DNA of 64,000 nucleotides from JAUWGC01 sp963753055 (GCA_963753055.1 CAVWAP010000002.1:248001-312000), one strand, 5' to 3'. Shown: positions 46,057 to 55,155, numbered from the stretch's first letter. Numbers and translations: made by a program. Notes: generated from the sequence alone by a model not told the origin.

Positions 46057-47058
46057 ATGAAAAAGTATATTCGTTTCACCCAAAGGGAGAAGTATGAGAT
46101 CATTCGCATGGTCAGCCGTTCAGATCTCAGCGCTAACCGAACCTTAAAGGAGATCGGTTTGCACAAACGGACCTACTACAACTAGTACAAAAGGTATCTT
46201 GAGGATGGGTATGATGGGTTGGCACCCAGGACCAGAAATCCCCGTAAGACCTGGAATAAAATACCACAGAAAGAAAGGAATGAGGTAGTTGAAGAAGCCC
46301 TTGAACATGCTGAACTCTCAAGCCGGGAACTGGCTGTTCACATTGTGGATAAACACAAATGGTTTATATCCGAGAGCAGCGTTTACCGGATATTGAAAGC
46401 TCGTGGACTGATCACTGCTCCATCACAGATTGTCCTGGCTGCTGCTGATGAGTTCAAACAGAAAACACAACGGATCAACGAGATGTGGCAAACTGATTTT
46501 ACTTATTTCAAGATCATTGCCTGGGGATGGTATTTTCTATCGACCGTAATGGATGATTACAGCCGCTATATAATCTCCTGGGACCTGCGGAGTAATATGA
46601 CCTCAGAGGATGTCAAGCCGACGATCAGAGCAGCAATGGAAAAGACCGGTTTAACTAAAAACACGGCTCCCAAGCTGCTTTCTGACAATGGATCATGCTA
46701 TATCTCCAATGAGATTAAAACCTTTTTTAAACAGCTTGGAATTAAAGCGATCAATGGTAAAGCCTGCCATCCGCAGACACAGGGGAAGATCGAACGCTAC
46801 CACAGAACGATGAAAAATGTTATTAAGCTGGATAACTACTACTCACCTGAAGAACTTGAATACGCTATGGCTGAGTTCGTTGATTATTATAACAATCGCC
46901 GTTATCATGAGTCCCTTAACAACTTGACACCGGCTGATGTATTCTTTGGAAGAGGAGAAGAAATATTAAAGGAAAGAGCTTTAATCAAGAAGAGAACGAT
47001 GAAGCATAGAAGAGCTAATTATTATCAGGAAAAACACATGGAAATTAAGTTAGTATAA
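46057..47058 (+). pseudogene. IS3 orfB transposase with in-frame stop
   Basis: Starting at ATG 46057 (MKKYIRFTQREKYEIIRMV), the frame meets TAG at 46183-46185 (codon 43, where Trp is expected in Y-N-W-Y) and then stays open to 47058. The DDE triad is intact: D147 (QTDFTYF), D210 (LSDNGSC) and E246 (GKIERYH). The downstream 279-residue open part keeps the integrase core but lacks the N-terminal domain. The nonsense change and the orfA deletion indicate a dead copy. Confidence 0.85.
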
Positions 47059-47173
47059 ACTTTGTACCTTTGAGTAAATCACACATTAAGATATAATCTA
47101 AGTGGTGAAAATTATTTTGACGACGCACAGTAGTGGTTAGTGAATTAGGTCAATGAATACGTCGGGCTGCAAG

Positions 47174-47249
47174 AACAAAGGAACAGAGGAGTTTTGATCT
47201 GAGATATATTCAAAAATTTCAAATCCTTTGTTCCTGTGTTCCTCTGTTT
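47174..47249. repeat. 76-nt hairpin repeat, second copy
   Basis: One mismatch to 36697-36772. Here it sits between GGGCTGC (47165-47171) and GCAGCCC (47256-47262), which pair, so the repeat lies in the loop of a terminator-like stem. Confidence 0.65.
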
Positions 47250-47271
47250 AAAAAGCAGCCCCTTTAATGAT

Positions 47272-47303
47272 TAAAAAAAGCCCGCGATGTAAGGCAGGCT
47301 TCT
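47272..47303 (-). terminator. terminator of the 47347 gene
   Basis: On the minus strand AAGCCTGC and GCGGGCTT pair around a short loop, followed by a run of T. Confidence 0.65.
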
Positions 47304-47346
47304 TGATTTTATTATTAAGCCAGGAATTATTTCCCGGTTGCAAGTT

Positions 47347-47670
47347 TTAAGTTTCTAAAGTAGGTGGTCCTACATGAATTAACCTGAAGAACAATGTCCA
47401 TTGCTTATGAGTTCCGGTAATACGAACATTGTAATTCATATAGGCAACAGATACAGTATACAATTGTTGGTTGGTATTTGTGCCTAAAAAGTCAGGATGC
47501 AGTTGATCGTACATTGCCATTACAAGAACGGGACTCTGTATGGCCTGCTCAAAGGTCAGATTAATGGTCCGTTTGGTCGGATTGATTTTAGTGGGATGTT
47601 CCGCAATTGCAATTGTAACTGTTGTAAAGGTCAAAATTGCCATGATCATTACTAGTTTCAAAGTTTTCAT
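47347..47670 (-). CDS. small secreted protein of unknown function
   Basis: This 107-residue protein begins with a signal peptide (MKTLKLVMIMAILTFTTVT, cleavage near IAIAEH). The mature part of about 83 residues has NLTFEQAIQSPVLVMAMYDQ and two beta-strand-like segments (LYTVSVAYMNYNVRITG, WTLFFRLIHVG). It ends before a good terminator. I do not recognise the family. Confidence 0.6.
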   Translation of the reverse strand: MKTLKLVMIMAILTFTTVTIAIAEHPTKINPTKRTINLTFEQAIQSPVLVMAMYDQLHPDFLGTNTNQQLYTVSVAYMNYNVRITGTHKQWTLFFRLIHVGPPTLET

Positions 47671-47741
47671 ATTATTTATTGTTTTATGATTATTAATGAA
47701 TATTGTTCAGATAAGATAATTTCTTGCTGTGCTATCTATCA

Positions 47742-47825
47742 TTAAAAAGCAATAGAAAACACAACGACTCCAATAATAAAGCTTACCCAGCTCAGGATTG
47801 CTAATATTTCTAATTTTAATTTCAT
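47742..47825 (-). CDS. 27-residue membrane peptide (candidate small ORF)
   Basis: ATG at 47825 to TAA at 47742 encodes a peptide of 27 residues: MKLKLEILAILSWVSFIIGV followed by VVFSIAF. It has one transmembrane helix preceded by a basic start. A typical gap and an A-rich leader precede it. Its composition is sensible, but short frames occur by chance. It lies upstream of the 107-residue secreted protein gene on the same strand. The rest of 47671-48230 shows no gene. Confidence 0.4.
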   Translation of the reverse strand: MKLKLEILAILSWVSFIIGVVVFSIAF

Positions 47826-48230
47826 AGTATTATAATTATTGAGTTAAAAACCCATGCGTTGTTGTCTTGAAGGTAACATTATAATATGCTGTTTGTTAAC
47901 ACTATATTGACATATAACATTTAATTAACAGAAAGAAATTGATGATTCAATAAGAGGATGTCCCTTTCACTGTTCAAATTATTAAACAGTGTTCACCTAA
48001 TTACAGTAAGAGGATAGAGTAAATTGGAATATGAGAATATCTTAAGAATTTATGATTTATTTGTATGAATTCATCAGAACTGACAAATTCCTGATAATTA
48101 ATAAAATAACAAACAATTAACAGTTTAATAGTAAATATCTTCGGCCTGCTTAAATTACCGACAACGGCTATACATATGAAACGTAAAGGGATTTGAAACG
48201 CAAAACTCTCAAGTTTGCACGTAGCCAAAT

Positions 48231-49028
48231 TTATTCAGGTACCATCTCAATTATTTCAAATCCTGTTATAGATTCTTCTGATGTAATAAACCGAACAGTT
48301 TCATCAATTTCAAGATTGAATTTAATATCATTATATCTCTGATCAATAAAAAATTTCTGCTCGGGATTATCATGGGAATAGATTTCTCCTTTCATTCTAA
48401 TCGGATAGTAGGTCTGTTTGTCAATAAAATAAAAAGTATTCGAAACATTACCTTCGTTTTCTTCAAGTTTGGCCGCGAATCCAGGCATTGTCATTTTATT
48501 CCCCAGCCTAATTACGATTTGAAAACAATACCTGCTCTCAATAACAGTATCCTTTAATCTCTCAATTGAGTATGAATCTGTGTTATCTAAAATATACCTG
48601 AACTCATATTGCATTCCATAAAGTGTATTATGGCTCCAAAAATGTTTATTCTTAAAATCAGGATATTTAACTAAATCGTATAGCCTGGCAACACTATCTC
48701 TAATATTTTTGCGAATCAGCCTATTCCCATCATATATATCTTCAAAAACCACATTTTCTGTATCGTTTACATACATGTACCAGTGCCCTTTTACACCGAC
48801 GATAGAATCAGAAATCAGTCTTTTGAAATACATCTCTCGATAGCGAAAAATTGTATCATTAATATTTTGAGGATTTGTCCTCGCCATTTCTTGTTTATAG
48901 TAGACTGTTTCAATGGTATCGATTGTTTTTATTGTCTTTTGTAATATTTCCGAAGCTGTCTCTTTCTTATTACAAGAGCTTAATATCGTCAGTGCAGTCA
49001 ATAAATATATAACTCCGATTTTCTTCAT
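48231..49028 (-). CDS. lipoprotein with LolA-like fold prediction
   Basis: The 265-residue protein has a lipobox (ILSSC, Cys about 19). The rest reads as a large incomplete beta-barrel: YYKQEMARTNP, REMYFKRL, WYMYVNDTENVVFEDIYDGN, RYCFQIVIRLGNK, NTFYFIDKQTYYPIRMKGE and FKINLEID-like strands, which is the pattern of LolA/LppX-type proteins and of Bacteroidota proteins annotated as outer-membrane lipoprotein-sorting-like. It may bind lipid or hydrophobic ligands; this is inference. It follows the racemase gene on the same strand after about 100 bp. Confidence 0.6.
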   Translation of the reverse strand: MKKIGVIYLLTALTILSSCNKKETASEILQKTIKTIDTIETVYYKQEMARTNPQNINDTIFRYREMYFKRLISDSIVGVKGHWYMYVNDTENVVFEDIYDGNRLIRKNIRDSVARLYDLVKYPDFKNKHFWSHNTLYGMQYEFRYILDNTDSYSIERLKDTVIESRYCFQIVIRLGNKMTMPGFAAKLEENEGNVSNTFYFIDKQTYYPIRMKGEIYSHDNPEQKFFIDQRYNDIKFNLEIDETVRFITSEESITGFEIIEMVPE

Positions 49029-49131
49029 TAGTCTATCTGATTAAGTTCCTCGCACTTTGTTTATATAGCATATACCTTGTTGGTGGTAGTGATACTTGAT
49101 ATTGTCAAATTTATGTATAAGATGGGGTTAA

Positions 49132-50880
49132 CTAGGCACTTTTGGCTTCTATGCTACCGTAGAAGGCGTGATTTTCTCCTTTTTCTATGGCCCAACTTGC
49201 ATTTCCATAATCAAAGTGCCAGTACTCTTTTATGTCAACCACAAAATCTTCTACCTCAAATAAATTAATAAGCAATTTTCTGTTCATTTTGGCTAGAGGT
49301 GAAATAAATGGATGGTATGGGTAGCATTTATCATTCAGGTTTATTTTTAGCCCCTCATTCGTACCAAAATCCATAATGCAATCTTCCTTCAAATCATATA
49401 TTAAGGCATCTACAGCCCCTCCGGTTGAATGCATTGATTCCATTGCTGGGGCAATGAAATATGAAACTAATTCCTCAATTTCTTCTAATTGTTTATTGGG
49501 ATATTCTTTTTGCAAAGATTCAACTTTTTCATCCCATAATAGTTTTTGATGTTCAAAAGATCTCCATGCAGACCGAATGATTAGTTTTTTATCTTGCTTG
49601 TCTAACAGTTTACTTATTCGGCCTATCTTATCAAAAACATCTTCTCGAACCATATAGTAGTATTCTTTTTTAATGGATGGTTCGAATATCAAATTAAATT
49701 CAGATTCTTTCAAGCTGATTAATCGGGAATTGTTTTCTTCTATTGAAACAGCTGGTAAAAGTTGTTTATGCTGGCGGTAATGTTTTTCAACCTTTTCGCA
49801 ATATTCTTGTGCATTCATAAGATCATTTGTTTCTTTAATTACATATGGAGATGTCATTGCCGAGAGCAAAGCGCTATAATTCAAATCAAACTCCAATTCA
49901 TTTCCTGCTTTTAATTTCATCTTCCTTGTACTAACAATGATATGGTCACTACTCGCCCCAAGGATATCAATAGTTGATCTTGGTGTCAATCCGGAAACCA
50001 GTACATCTTGTAGTCCTATGTTTAGTATAGATCTATTAATTGGACCTTGATCTTGAAACACTGGAACATTCCCCATTGCATCCTGGGCGGCATCTCCATA
50101 AGGAAGGGAAGGTTTTATTTTTGATTCAATAACTTCTGCAACCAGTGTAAACGCATCAGTAAAAAGCCCCGGAATTGGCTTTCTATAGAGGGTTTCACAT
50201 CCCAAATAGATTGACTCACCCAGTCGTAAGTTATTGATCTTGCCGATATCATTCGTAGAAATAAACCAATTATAATTGGCAGAATTTCCACCGGAAACAA
50301 AAGTTAATTTCAATCCGAAATTCTTTTCAACACCGCTTGCGATTGTTGACAAAAACTCCATTTTTTCTTTATCTGGTTTAATCCCTCCAAAACACGCCAG
50401 ATTTGTTCCCAGGCCCACAAGTTCAATTCCTGCAAGCTCCAATACCTGTTTAATGGTACTGTCTAAATCCACTGGCATTAAACCTTCTCTTAAATCTCCC
50501 AGCTCCAGCATAAGGATAATTTTGTGTGTGGATTTATTTTCGACGGCAAATTTTGAAAGTCTTTTGATTACAGAAAGCTCAGTATTGAGGCTTATATCTG
50601 TATATTTTACAACTTCTTCGGCTTGGCTCAGGCTTGGTGTCCTTAGCAGGAGAAAAAGGGCCTGAACGCCTGCATTGCGCATCTTCTTAATATTAGTAAT
50701 CCTTGAATCAGCAAGGATATTTATCCCACTTTTTACTAAAGAATTTGCGATACCAGGATCCCCACATACTGCCTTTGTAACTCCAATAACATCAATTCCC
50801 TTTGAGCCGTATAGTTCTTTTAATGTTTTTGCATTATGGGCAATTTTTCCAAGATTTATTTCTATTCTGGGGGTTACCAT
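49132..50880 (-). CDS. PLP amino-acid racemase fused to a VanX-type D,D-dipeptidase
   Basis: The 582-residue protein is a fusion. Residues 1-355 are an alanine-racemase-fold PLP enzyme of the ornithine/alanine racemase (Orr, YhfX-like) group: PRIEINLGKIAHNAKTL, PLP lysine K36 (VIGVTKAVCG), ELGDLREG, and NLACFGG, FVSGGNSANYNW, LRLGESIYLG. Residues about 380-582 match VanX/VanY-like zinc peptidases: SMHSTGGAVD (S482, H484, D491) and E-Y-W-H (E552, H555), the SxHxxGxAxD and ExWH motifs. Together they suggest hydrolysis of a D-amino-acid dipeptide and racemisation of the product. It overlaps the DUF1611 gene by 7 bp, so the two are translationally coupled. Confidence 0.85.
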   Translation of the reverse strand: MVTPRIEINLGKIAHNAKTLKELYGSKGIDVIGVTKAVCGDPGIANSLVKSGINILADSRITNIKKMRNAGVQALFLLLRTPSLSQAEEVVKYTDISLNTELSVIKRLSKFAVENKSTHKIILMLELGDLREGLMPVDLDSTIKQVLELAGIELVGLGTNLACFGGIKPDKEKMEFLSTIASGVEKNFGLKLTFVSGGNSANYNWFISTNDIGKINNLRLGESIYLGCETLYRKPIPGLFTDAFTLVAEVIESKIKPSLPYGDAAQDAMGNVPVFQDQGPINRSILNIGLQDVLVSGLTPRSTIDILGASSDHIIVSTRKMKLKAGNELEFDLNYSALLSAMTSPYVIKETNDLMNAQEYCEKVEKHYRQHKQLLPAVSIEENNSRLISLKESEFNLIFEPSIKKEYYYMVREDVFDKIGRISKLLDKQDKKLIIRSAWRSFEHQKLLWDEKVESLQKEYPNKQLEEIEELVSYFIAPAMESMHSTGGAVDALIYDLKEDCIMDFGTNEGLKINLNDKCYPYHPFISPLAKMNRKLLINLFEVEDFVVDIKEYWHFDYGNASWAIEKGENHAFYGSIEAKSA

Positions 50881-52007
50881 ACGCGAACAGATTGTTTTTG
50901 TAATTCTGGGAATGCTACGAATAGTTCTTTAACCAATTTATCACAACCATGTTTTAGTACGTCAGTAGTAGGTAGTTCATATTTGTATTCGTATTCCGCT
51001 ATTGTTGTTTCTAATTCTTCTTCGGTCATATCTTCATGGTTAATTGTGATAGCAATCACCTTCGCTTTTGAGAACACTTCTATTAATTCGATCTCACTTT
51101 CAAGGGTAGGCATTGGTATGTTGGAATAATCGCAATGATTTTTTCTTTTTGGTGGATGCTGGAGAATAATTGCATTTGGCATGGCACCTCTTAATATGGC
51201 ACTTGATGAGGTAAAGGCAGGATGGCTCAAGGCTCCTTGCCCTTCAACGACTATAATGTCAGGCTGCTCTTTTTCATAAGCGTCTAATATTGCATTTTCA
51301 ACCTCTCCGGTTGCAAAGCCTGAAGTTAATACATCTATTGCAATACCATATTTTGAACCCTGAAGAATGCCGGTTTGTCCTGTTGCTATAAATGCAGCTT
51401 TCAGCCCCTCTTTTCTTAAGGCATCAACTAAATTTACAGTGGTTGTTCTTTTTCCAACAGCACAATCGGTTCCAAATACAGTGATTACCGGAATTTTGAC
51501 TTTATTGATTTTTCCTGAAAAAATATGCAGTTCTTTTCGTGGTGGTGGTTTTCTGATATCATAAATCCTAACACCATATTCACTGGCTTTTTGCCTGTAT
51601 TCTTCATTATCGGTGAAGAATTCCGGCAATCCGTTTACAATGTTCATTCCTTTTTTCATAGCACTGAAAATAATGTTTTTCTGGTCCTCGTCAAGAAAGG
51701 AAGCAAGCGGAGCTATGCCATAGATGAAATATTCCGGAACAAGGTTCAACTTATTAATGGCGTCATCAATATTTCGGAAAACAGGTATCCCTGTTCTTTC
51801 CCCATCAAGATATTCTCCTGCATCAAGTCCTGCCTTTGTGCTATCTATAATACCTAAAATGTCATACTTTTCTGAGTGCCTGGCAAGGCCATTTGCAACT
51901 TTTCCGTCTAATTGCCCAAATTCATTTTCACTATATACAAGTGCTTTTTTTTTCATGTTCATTTTTTTCGTTAATAGCTTAGTATTCTTTTTTGAATACA
52001 TATTCAA
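50874..52007 (-). CDS. DUF1611 family protein (DgcN-like candidate)
   Basis: The 377-residue protein (the start may be Met16 or Met18, at about 51962 or 51956) has an N-terminal Rossmann-like domain (ALVYSENEFGQLDGKVANGL) and a C-terminal P-loop domain with GTDCAVGKRTT (179-189), IATGQTG and IVVEGQGALSHP. These are the DUF1611 signatures. A marine member, DgcN, has been reported as a D-glutamate N-acetyltransferase, usually encoded beside an enolase-type racemase. Here the neighbour is instead a PLP racemase fused to a VanX peptidase (7-bp overlap). Involvement in D-amino-acid use is therefore likely, but the substrate is inferred. Confidence 0.8.
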   Translation of the reverse strand: MNMYSKKNTKLLTKKMNMKKKALVYSENEFGQLDGKVANGLARHSEKYDILGIIDSTKAGLDAGEYLDGERTGIPVFRNIDDAINKLNLVPEYFIYGIAPLASFLDEDQKNIIFSAMKKGMNIVNGLPEFFTDNEEYRQKASEYGVRIYDIRKPPPRKELHIFSGKINKVKIPVITVFGTDCAVGKRTTTVNLVDALRKEGLKAAFIATGQTGILQGSKYGIAIDVLTSGFATGEVENAILDAYEKEQPDIIVVEGQGALSHPAFTSSSAILRGAMPNAIILQHPPKRKNHCDYSNIPMPTLESEIELIEVFSKAKVIAITINHEDMTEEELETTIAEYEYKYELPTTDVLKHGCDKLVKELFVAFPELQKQSVRVW

Positions 52008-52078
52008 TAGTTTTTTCTCGGTTTATTTCAAGATATTAATGTATTTATCGGATAAGCTAAATGACTTATTACAGTACT

Positions 52079-52450
52079 TTAGCTAAAATCCTCATAACCG
52101 CTTTTTATAAGAGTGGATAGCATTTTGAACTTCTCGTTTGCTTTTATTGTGTTACGGGAATGGGCGGGTATGATAATGGATTGACCTGTTTCAAGTAAAT
52201 TGGATTTGTCATCAATCACAACTTCAGCATTCCCCTCAATAATCTGAATGAAGATTTCAAAGGGTGATGTTTTTCCACACAACAGTTCACCTGAATCAAA
52301 TGAAACGGCGCTGACATTTCCAGTTATTCTTTTAATAATTGACTTGATCACTACTGAATTAGGGATGTATTCGATGACCTCAACTACTTTAAATGCTTTT
52401 GATTTTGTAAATTCAGTGCTTTCCATTGTGTATACTCTATTATACTGCAA
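52079..52450 (-). CDS. cupin-domain protein
   Basis: The 123-residue protein is one small cupin barrel (VSAVSFDSGELL, IIEGNAEVVIDDKSNLLETG, SIIIPAHSRNTIKANEKF). The usual first-motif His pair is missing, so metal binding is doubtful and a sensory or ligand-binding role is more likely. Met9 (52426) is a plausible alternative start. It lies between the AraC-type regulator and the DUF1611 gene on the same strand and probably belongs to that operon. Confidence 0.75.
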   Translation of the reverse strand: MQYNRVYTMESTEFTKSKAFKVVEVIEYIPNSVVIKSIIKRITGNVSAVSFDSGELLCGKTSPFEIFIQIIEGNAEVVIDDKSNLLETGQSIIIPAHSRNTIKANEKFKMLSTLIKSGYEDFS

Positions 52451-52507
52451 AAGTAGAGCTAATTAATATTCAGAGCATTACACAAAAATGATGAAATCTT
52501 ACATATA

Positions 52508-53068
52508 TCACATGTTTTCAAGGTTTTTCATGCGTTTTTGCTTCATTTGCTTGTAAAAAGATGGACTAAGGCCGGTGATTTTCTTGAACTGGTTGGATAA
52601 ATGTGCTACGCTGCTATAATGTAGCTTGTTGGAAATTTCGGTAAGATTCAATTCGTCATATAATAGCAATTCCTTTACCTTTTCAATTTTGTTGATGATA
52701 ATAAATTGTTGTATAGTAATACCCTTGACTTCCGAAAATGTGTTAGCCAGGTACGTATAATCATAACCCAATTTTTCACTTATATAATCAGAATAATTCA
52801 CTTTAGGTAATTCATCAGTATAATGAATCATTTCTATAATCACATTTTTTATTTTCTCAATCAGAATACTTTTTTTATCATCCAGCAATTCCAGTCCTGA
52901 CTTGAGTAAATTCTTTTTTAGCTTTCCCCATTGTTCATCATCAATATTTTCATAGGTTTCTACCGTGCCAAGGTCTATCGTTTTATATAGTATACCAAGT
53001 TTTTCGAGTTCTGCCTTAACCATCATCTTGCATCGGAGACTCACCATGTATTTGATATAAATTCTCAT
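52508..53068 (-). CDS. short AraC-family transcription regulator
   Basis: The 186-residue protein has an N-terminal alpha-beta region (MVSLRCKMMVKAELEKLGIL) and a C-terminal AraC/XylS double helix-turn-helix (about 95-180; NLTEISNKLHYSSVAHLSNQ and FKKITGLSPSFYKQMK). Short regulators of this form are common in Bacteroidota. It starts 31 bp after palindrome P5 on the minus strand and heads the unit with cupin, DUF1611 and racemase-dipeptidase, so it is a candidate controller of that group. Confidence 0.85.
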   Translation of the reverse strand: MRIYIKYMVSLRCKMMVKAELEKLGILYKTIDLGTVETYENIDDEQWGKLKKNLLKSGLELLDDKKSILIEKIKNVIIEMIHYTDELPKVNYSDYISEKLGYDYTYLANTFSEVKGITIQQFIIINKIEKVKELLLYDELNLTEISNKLHYSSVAHLSNQFKKITGLSPSFYKQMKQKRMKNLENM

Positions 53069-53098
53069 AGGCTATTTTGGCGTATTGTTCATTACCTC

Positions 53099-53297
53099 CA
53101 ACGTTCCCGGCGCATGGGCCGGGGCGTGTGTTTTTGTGTCGTGGCAGCGGGGCGCTATTTTCTGGATTAAATATACAAAAACGCCTTCTATATGTCCCGC
53201 TGTTTCGGGACAAAGTTTTAAAGGGAGAACCCTTGCCAGTTTTCTGAAAGGTATGCTTACCCTAAAACACTGCCCTGGCCTATTGCGCCGTGTTATG
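53099..53297. repeat. attC-like palindrome P5
   Basis: Left arm CCCGGCGCATGGGCCGGGGC plus GTGTG; right arm AACACTGCCCTGGCC plus TATTGCGCCGTGTTAT. Near-identical arms to P4, different inner loop. The AraC-type gene begins about 30 bp beyond. Confidence 0.55.
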
Positions 53298-53334
53298 ATC
53301 CTGTAGCCTTAACCGGTGCAATTCTGACCAGGGG

Positions 53335-53700
53335 ACTGGCACAGAATTTGACTTTCATATTTCTTCATTTCTTTTGCTTGTCCAAAAGAAACGAAGCAAA
53401 GAAAAGGACAGCACGAATGCAGCCCTTTCTCCCCACGGTCAGACTTCCCACCGCACAGTCCCCGAAAGGGGCACACCATTCGTGCACTCCCCGCACCGGC
53501 TAGCACTGATTGATCTATGCTTCTCAGTTGGCAAAATGTAGAGCCGGCTATAAATAGAAAAGCTAGTTACTTGTAACGGTCATCCTGATCCCGCGGAGCA
53601 AAGCGAGGCGGGAGAAGGACCTCAATCATTTTAGCAGTCAGCTAGCAGAAACAGACTGTCAGCTTTCCGAAAAGGGAGAGGGTAAGGCTATTGGATATAA
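53335..53700. repeat. structured intergenic repeat, copy C
   Basis: Almost identical to copies A and B, including hairpin TTTCTTTTG/CAAAAGAAA (53368-53391), stem GCACGAATG (53411-53419) with CATTCGTGC (53477-53485), CCCC-GAAA-GGGG inside, REP-like unit (53577-53622) and GGTAAGGCTATTGGATATAAC. To 53900 gatatctgat and tcactggcccgcc words follow. Confidence 0.8.
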
Positions 53701-53968
53701 CTAGTTTATATGTGCACCTTTGTTCCTGAGTTCCTCTGTTCAACATGTTGTCCCTTTTTTGATATCTGATTCGTGATCCACCTTCGCTGCGCTTCGGTGG
53801 ACAACGTATCTGATATCTGATTTATGATTTTTCTGGTCACTGGCCCGCCCATGCGAAGGCAGGTGTCACTCGTCACGACTGATCACTGTTCAGTGATCAG
53901 TGTTCACCGATTTTGATCCTGCGCACTTTTTTCGTATATTGTTTGTCTCTATATTAACACCAATAGAG

Positions 53969-54883
53969 ATGAAACAAACAAAAATCTATTCAATAGTACT
54001 ATTCTCTTTTTTATTAAATGTTTGCCCGCTATGTGGACAGAATAACATAGATGATGAAGGGTATATTAAAGAAGACTCTATGAATCTTGCTGTTCTTGTT
54101 GTAGACTTCCTTACATACGAATTCGAAGAAGCAAATATCTCTTATTACTTACTTTGCGATAGCTGTGACCTGGATAGCCTTCCATTCAATATAATCTTTG
54201 AATATCCTATGGATTTTGGAGAAATTCTGTATAAATATTCATGGGATGATGACACCTTGTTTCATGGATCAATTATATGGTTAGGAACAGGAGAAATTCA
54301 TTATCCAGATCAGTTTTTTCCTGCAGACTCTTTTGGAATAAGCAATAATCAAGTGTCAATTCCTTCAAATGCACAATACTATGATTATTGGCTGATCGGC
54401 CACTCATATTGTTCTGAAGAAAGGTATAAGGAAAGAGCAGATTCAGCATGGTTTTCAATCGACTCCTTACTATTGGTAAATGAATTTGCAAATCATTCAT
54501 TTCGTGTAGGATTCTATGCATATACTCCAAGTGTTGGCATGTTTAATCCTTATGTTGCAAAATGGATCATCTTTCTTTACTATGGCAATGACTTTGGAGT
54601 AAGTGTCCCTGAATGCGATAAGGATAACTATTTCACACATCCTTACCCTAACCCCTGCGCAAGCGTTGCACGCTTGAGATTAACGATTACCGACCAACGA
54701 TTAGCGATATGTGATTTATATTCGATTTCGGGAAGTAAGATTTTGAGATTGATGGAAGAAGAGAAACTGCCAGGGGAATATGAAATTGAGATAAATGTGA
54801 GTGATTTGCCAGCAGGTATTTACTACATAAGGATGCAGGTTGGTGAGAATGTTGGTGTTAGAAAATTGGTGAAGATGGAATAA
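53969..54883 (+). CDS. T9SS-exported secreted protein
   Basis: The frame is open from 53900, but the ATG at 53969 begins a clear signal peptide (MKQTKIYSIVLFSFLLNVC, cleavage near CGQ), so the product is about 304 residues. The mature part is acidic with Cys pairs (LLCDSCDLDS). A T9SS type A sorting domain ends it: HPYPNPCASVARL, ITDQRLAICDLYSISGSKIL, VSDLPAGIYYIRMQ and VRKLVKME. The linker ITDQRLAICD is encoded by a stretch resembling intergenic repeats. The last codons and about 40 bp after the stop match the 3' end of the T9SS gene at 22461. Function is unknown. Confidence 0.8.
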   Translation: MKQTKIYSIVLFSFLLNVCPLCGQNNIDDEGYIKEDSMNLAVLVVDFLTYEFEEANISYYLLCDSCDLDSLPFNIIFEYPMDFGEILYKYSWDDDTLFHGSIIWLGTGEIHYPDQFFPADSFGISNNQVSIPSNAQYYDYWLIGHSYCSEERYKERADSAWFSIDSLLLVNEFANHSFRVGFYAYTPSVGMFNPYVAKWIIFLYYGNDFGVSVPECDKDNYFTHPYPNPCASVARLRLTITDQRLAICDLYSISGSKILRLMEEEKLPGEYEIEINVSDLPAGIYYIRMQVGENVGVRKLVKME

Positions 54884-55124
54884 TGAAATGATGTTCCATG
54901 GCCGCATGGACACATGTACGAAGTAATACCTTGTTAAATGAGAACATGCGTACATGTGAGCATGGTAAATGAATAATGATTTCCTGGTCACTGGCCTGCC
55001 CCTGCGAAGGCAGGTGGCACAGGTCACTGAATATAGGATAATGCGTATGTGGGTTTTATGAGGGGACTAAAGAACAACAATAAATATTGCATTCTCAATT
55101 ACGAAAAAACAATTTTTGAAAAAT
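54884..55124. repeat. 3' flank shared with the 24266 locus and mini-palindrome
   Basis: 54884-54927 (tgaaatgatgttccatgg and gcatggacacatgtacgaag) matches 24267-24310. A CCTGCC..GGCAGG mini-palindrome (54995-55014) lies inside TCACTGG...GGTCACTGA. No gene. Confidence 0.6.
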
Positions 55125-55155
55125 AAAAAAAACCTGTCGATTTTGACAGGTTTTT
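55125..55155 (-). terminator. terminator of the cold-shock gene
   Basis: AACCTGTC/GACAGGTT stem with a six-base loop and flanking A/T tracts, 30 bp past the csp stop on the minus strand. Confidence 0.8.

Larger units (their letters stand above)
45631..47129 (+). mobile_element. defective IS3-family element
   Basis: Contains a deleted orfA and an orfB with a premature stop. Possible ends are TGTGCCTGTGTGAAAATG (45631) and the complement of CATTT..: the right end reads ATTTTGACGACGCACA (to 47129), matching TGTGC-N-GT and AAAAT of the left. About 1.5 kb, normal for IS3. The end assignment is tentative. Confidence 0.6.
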
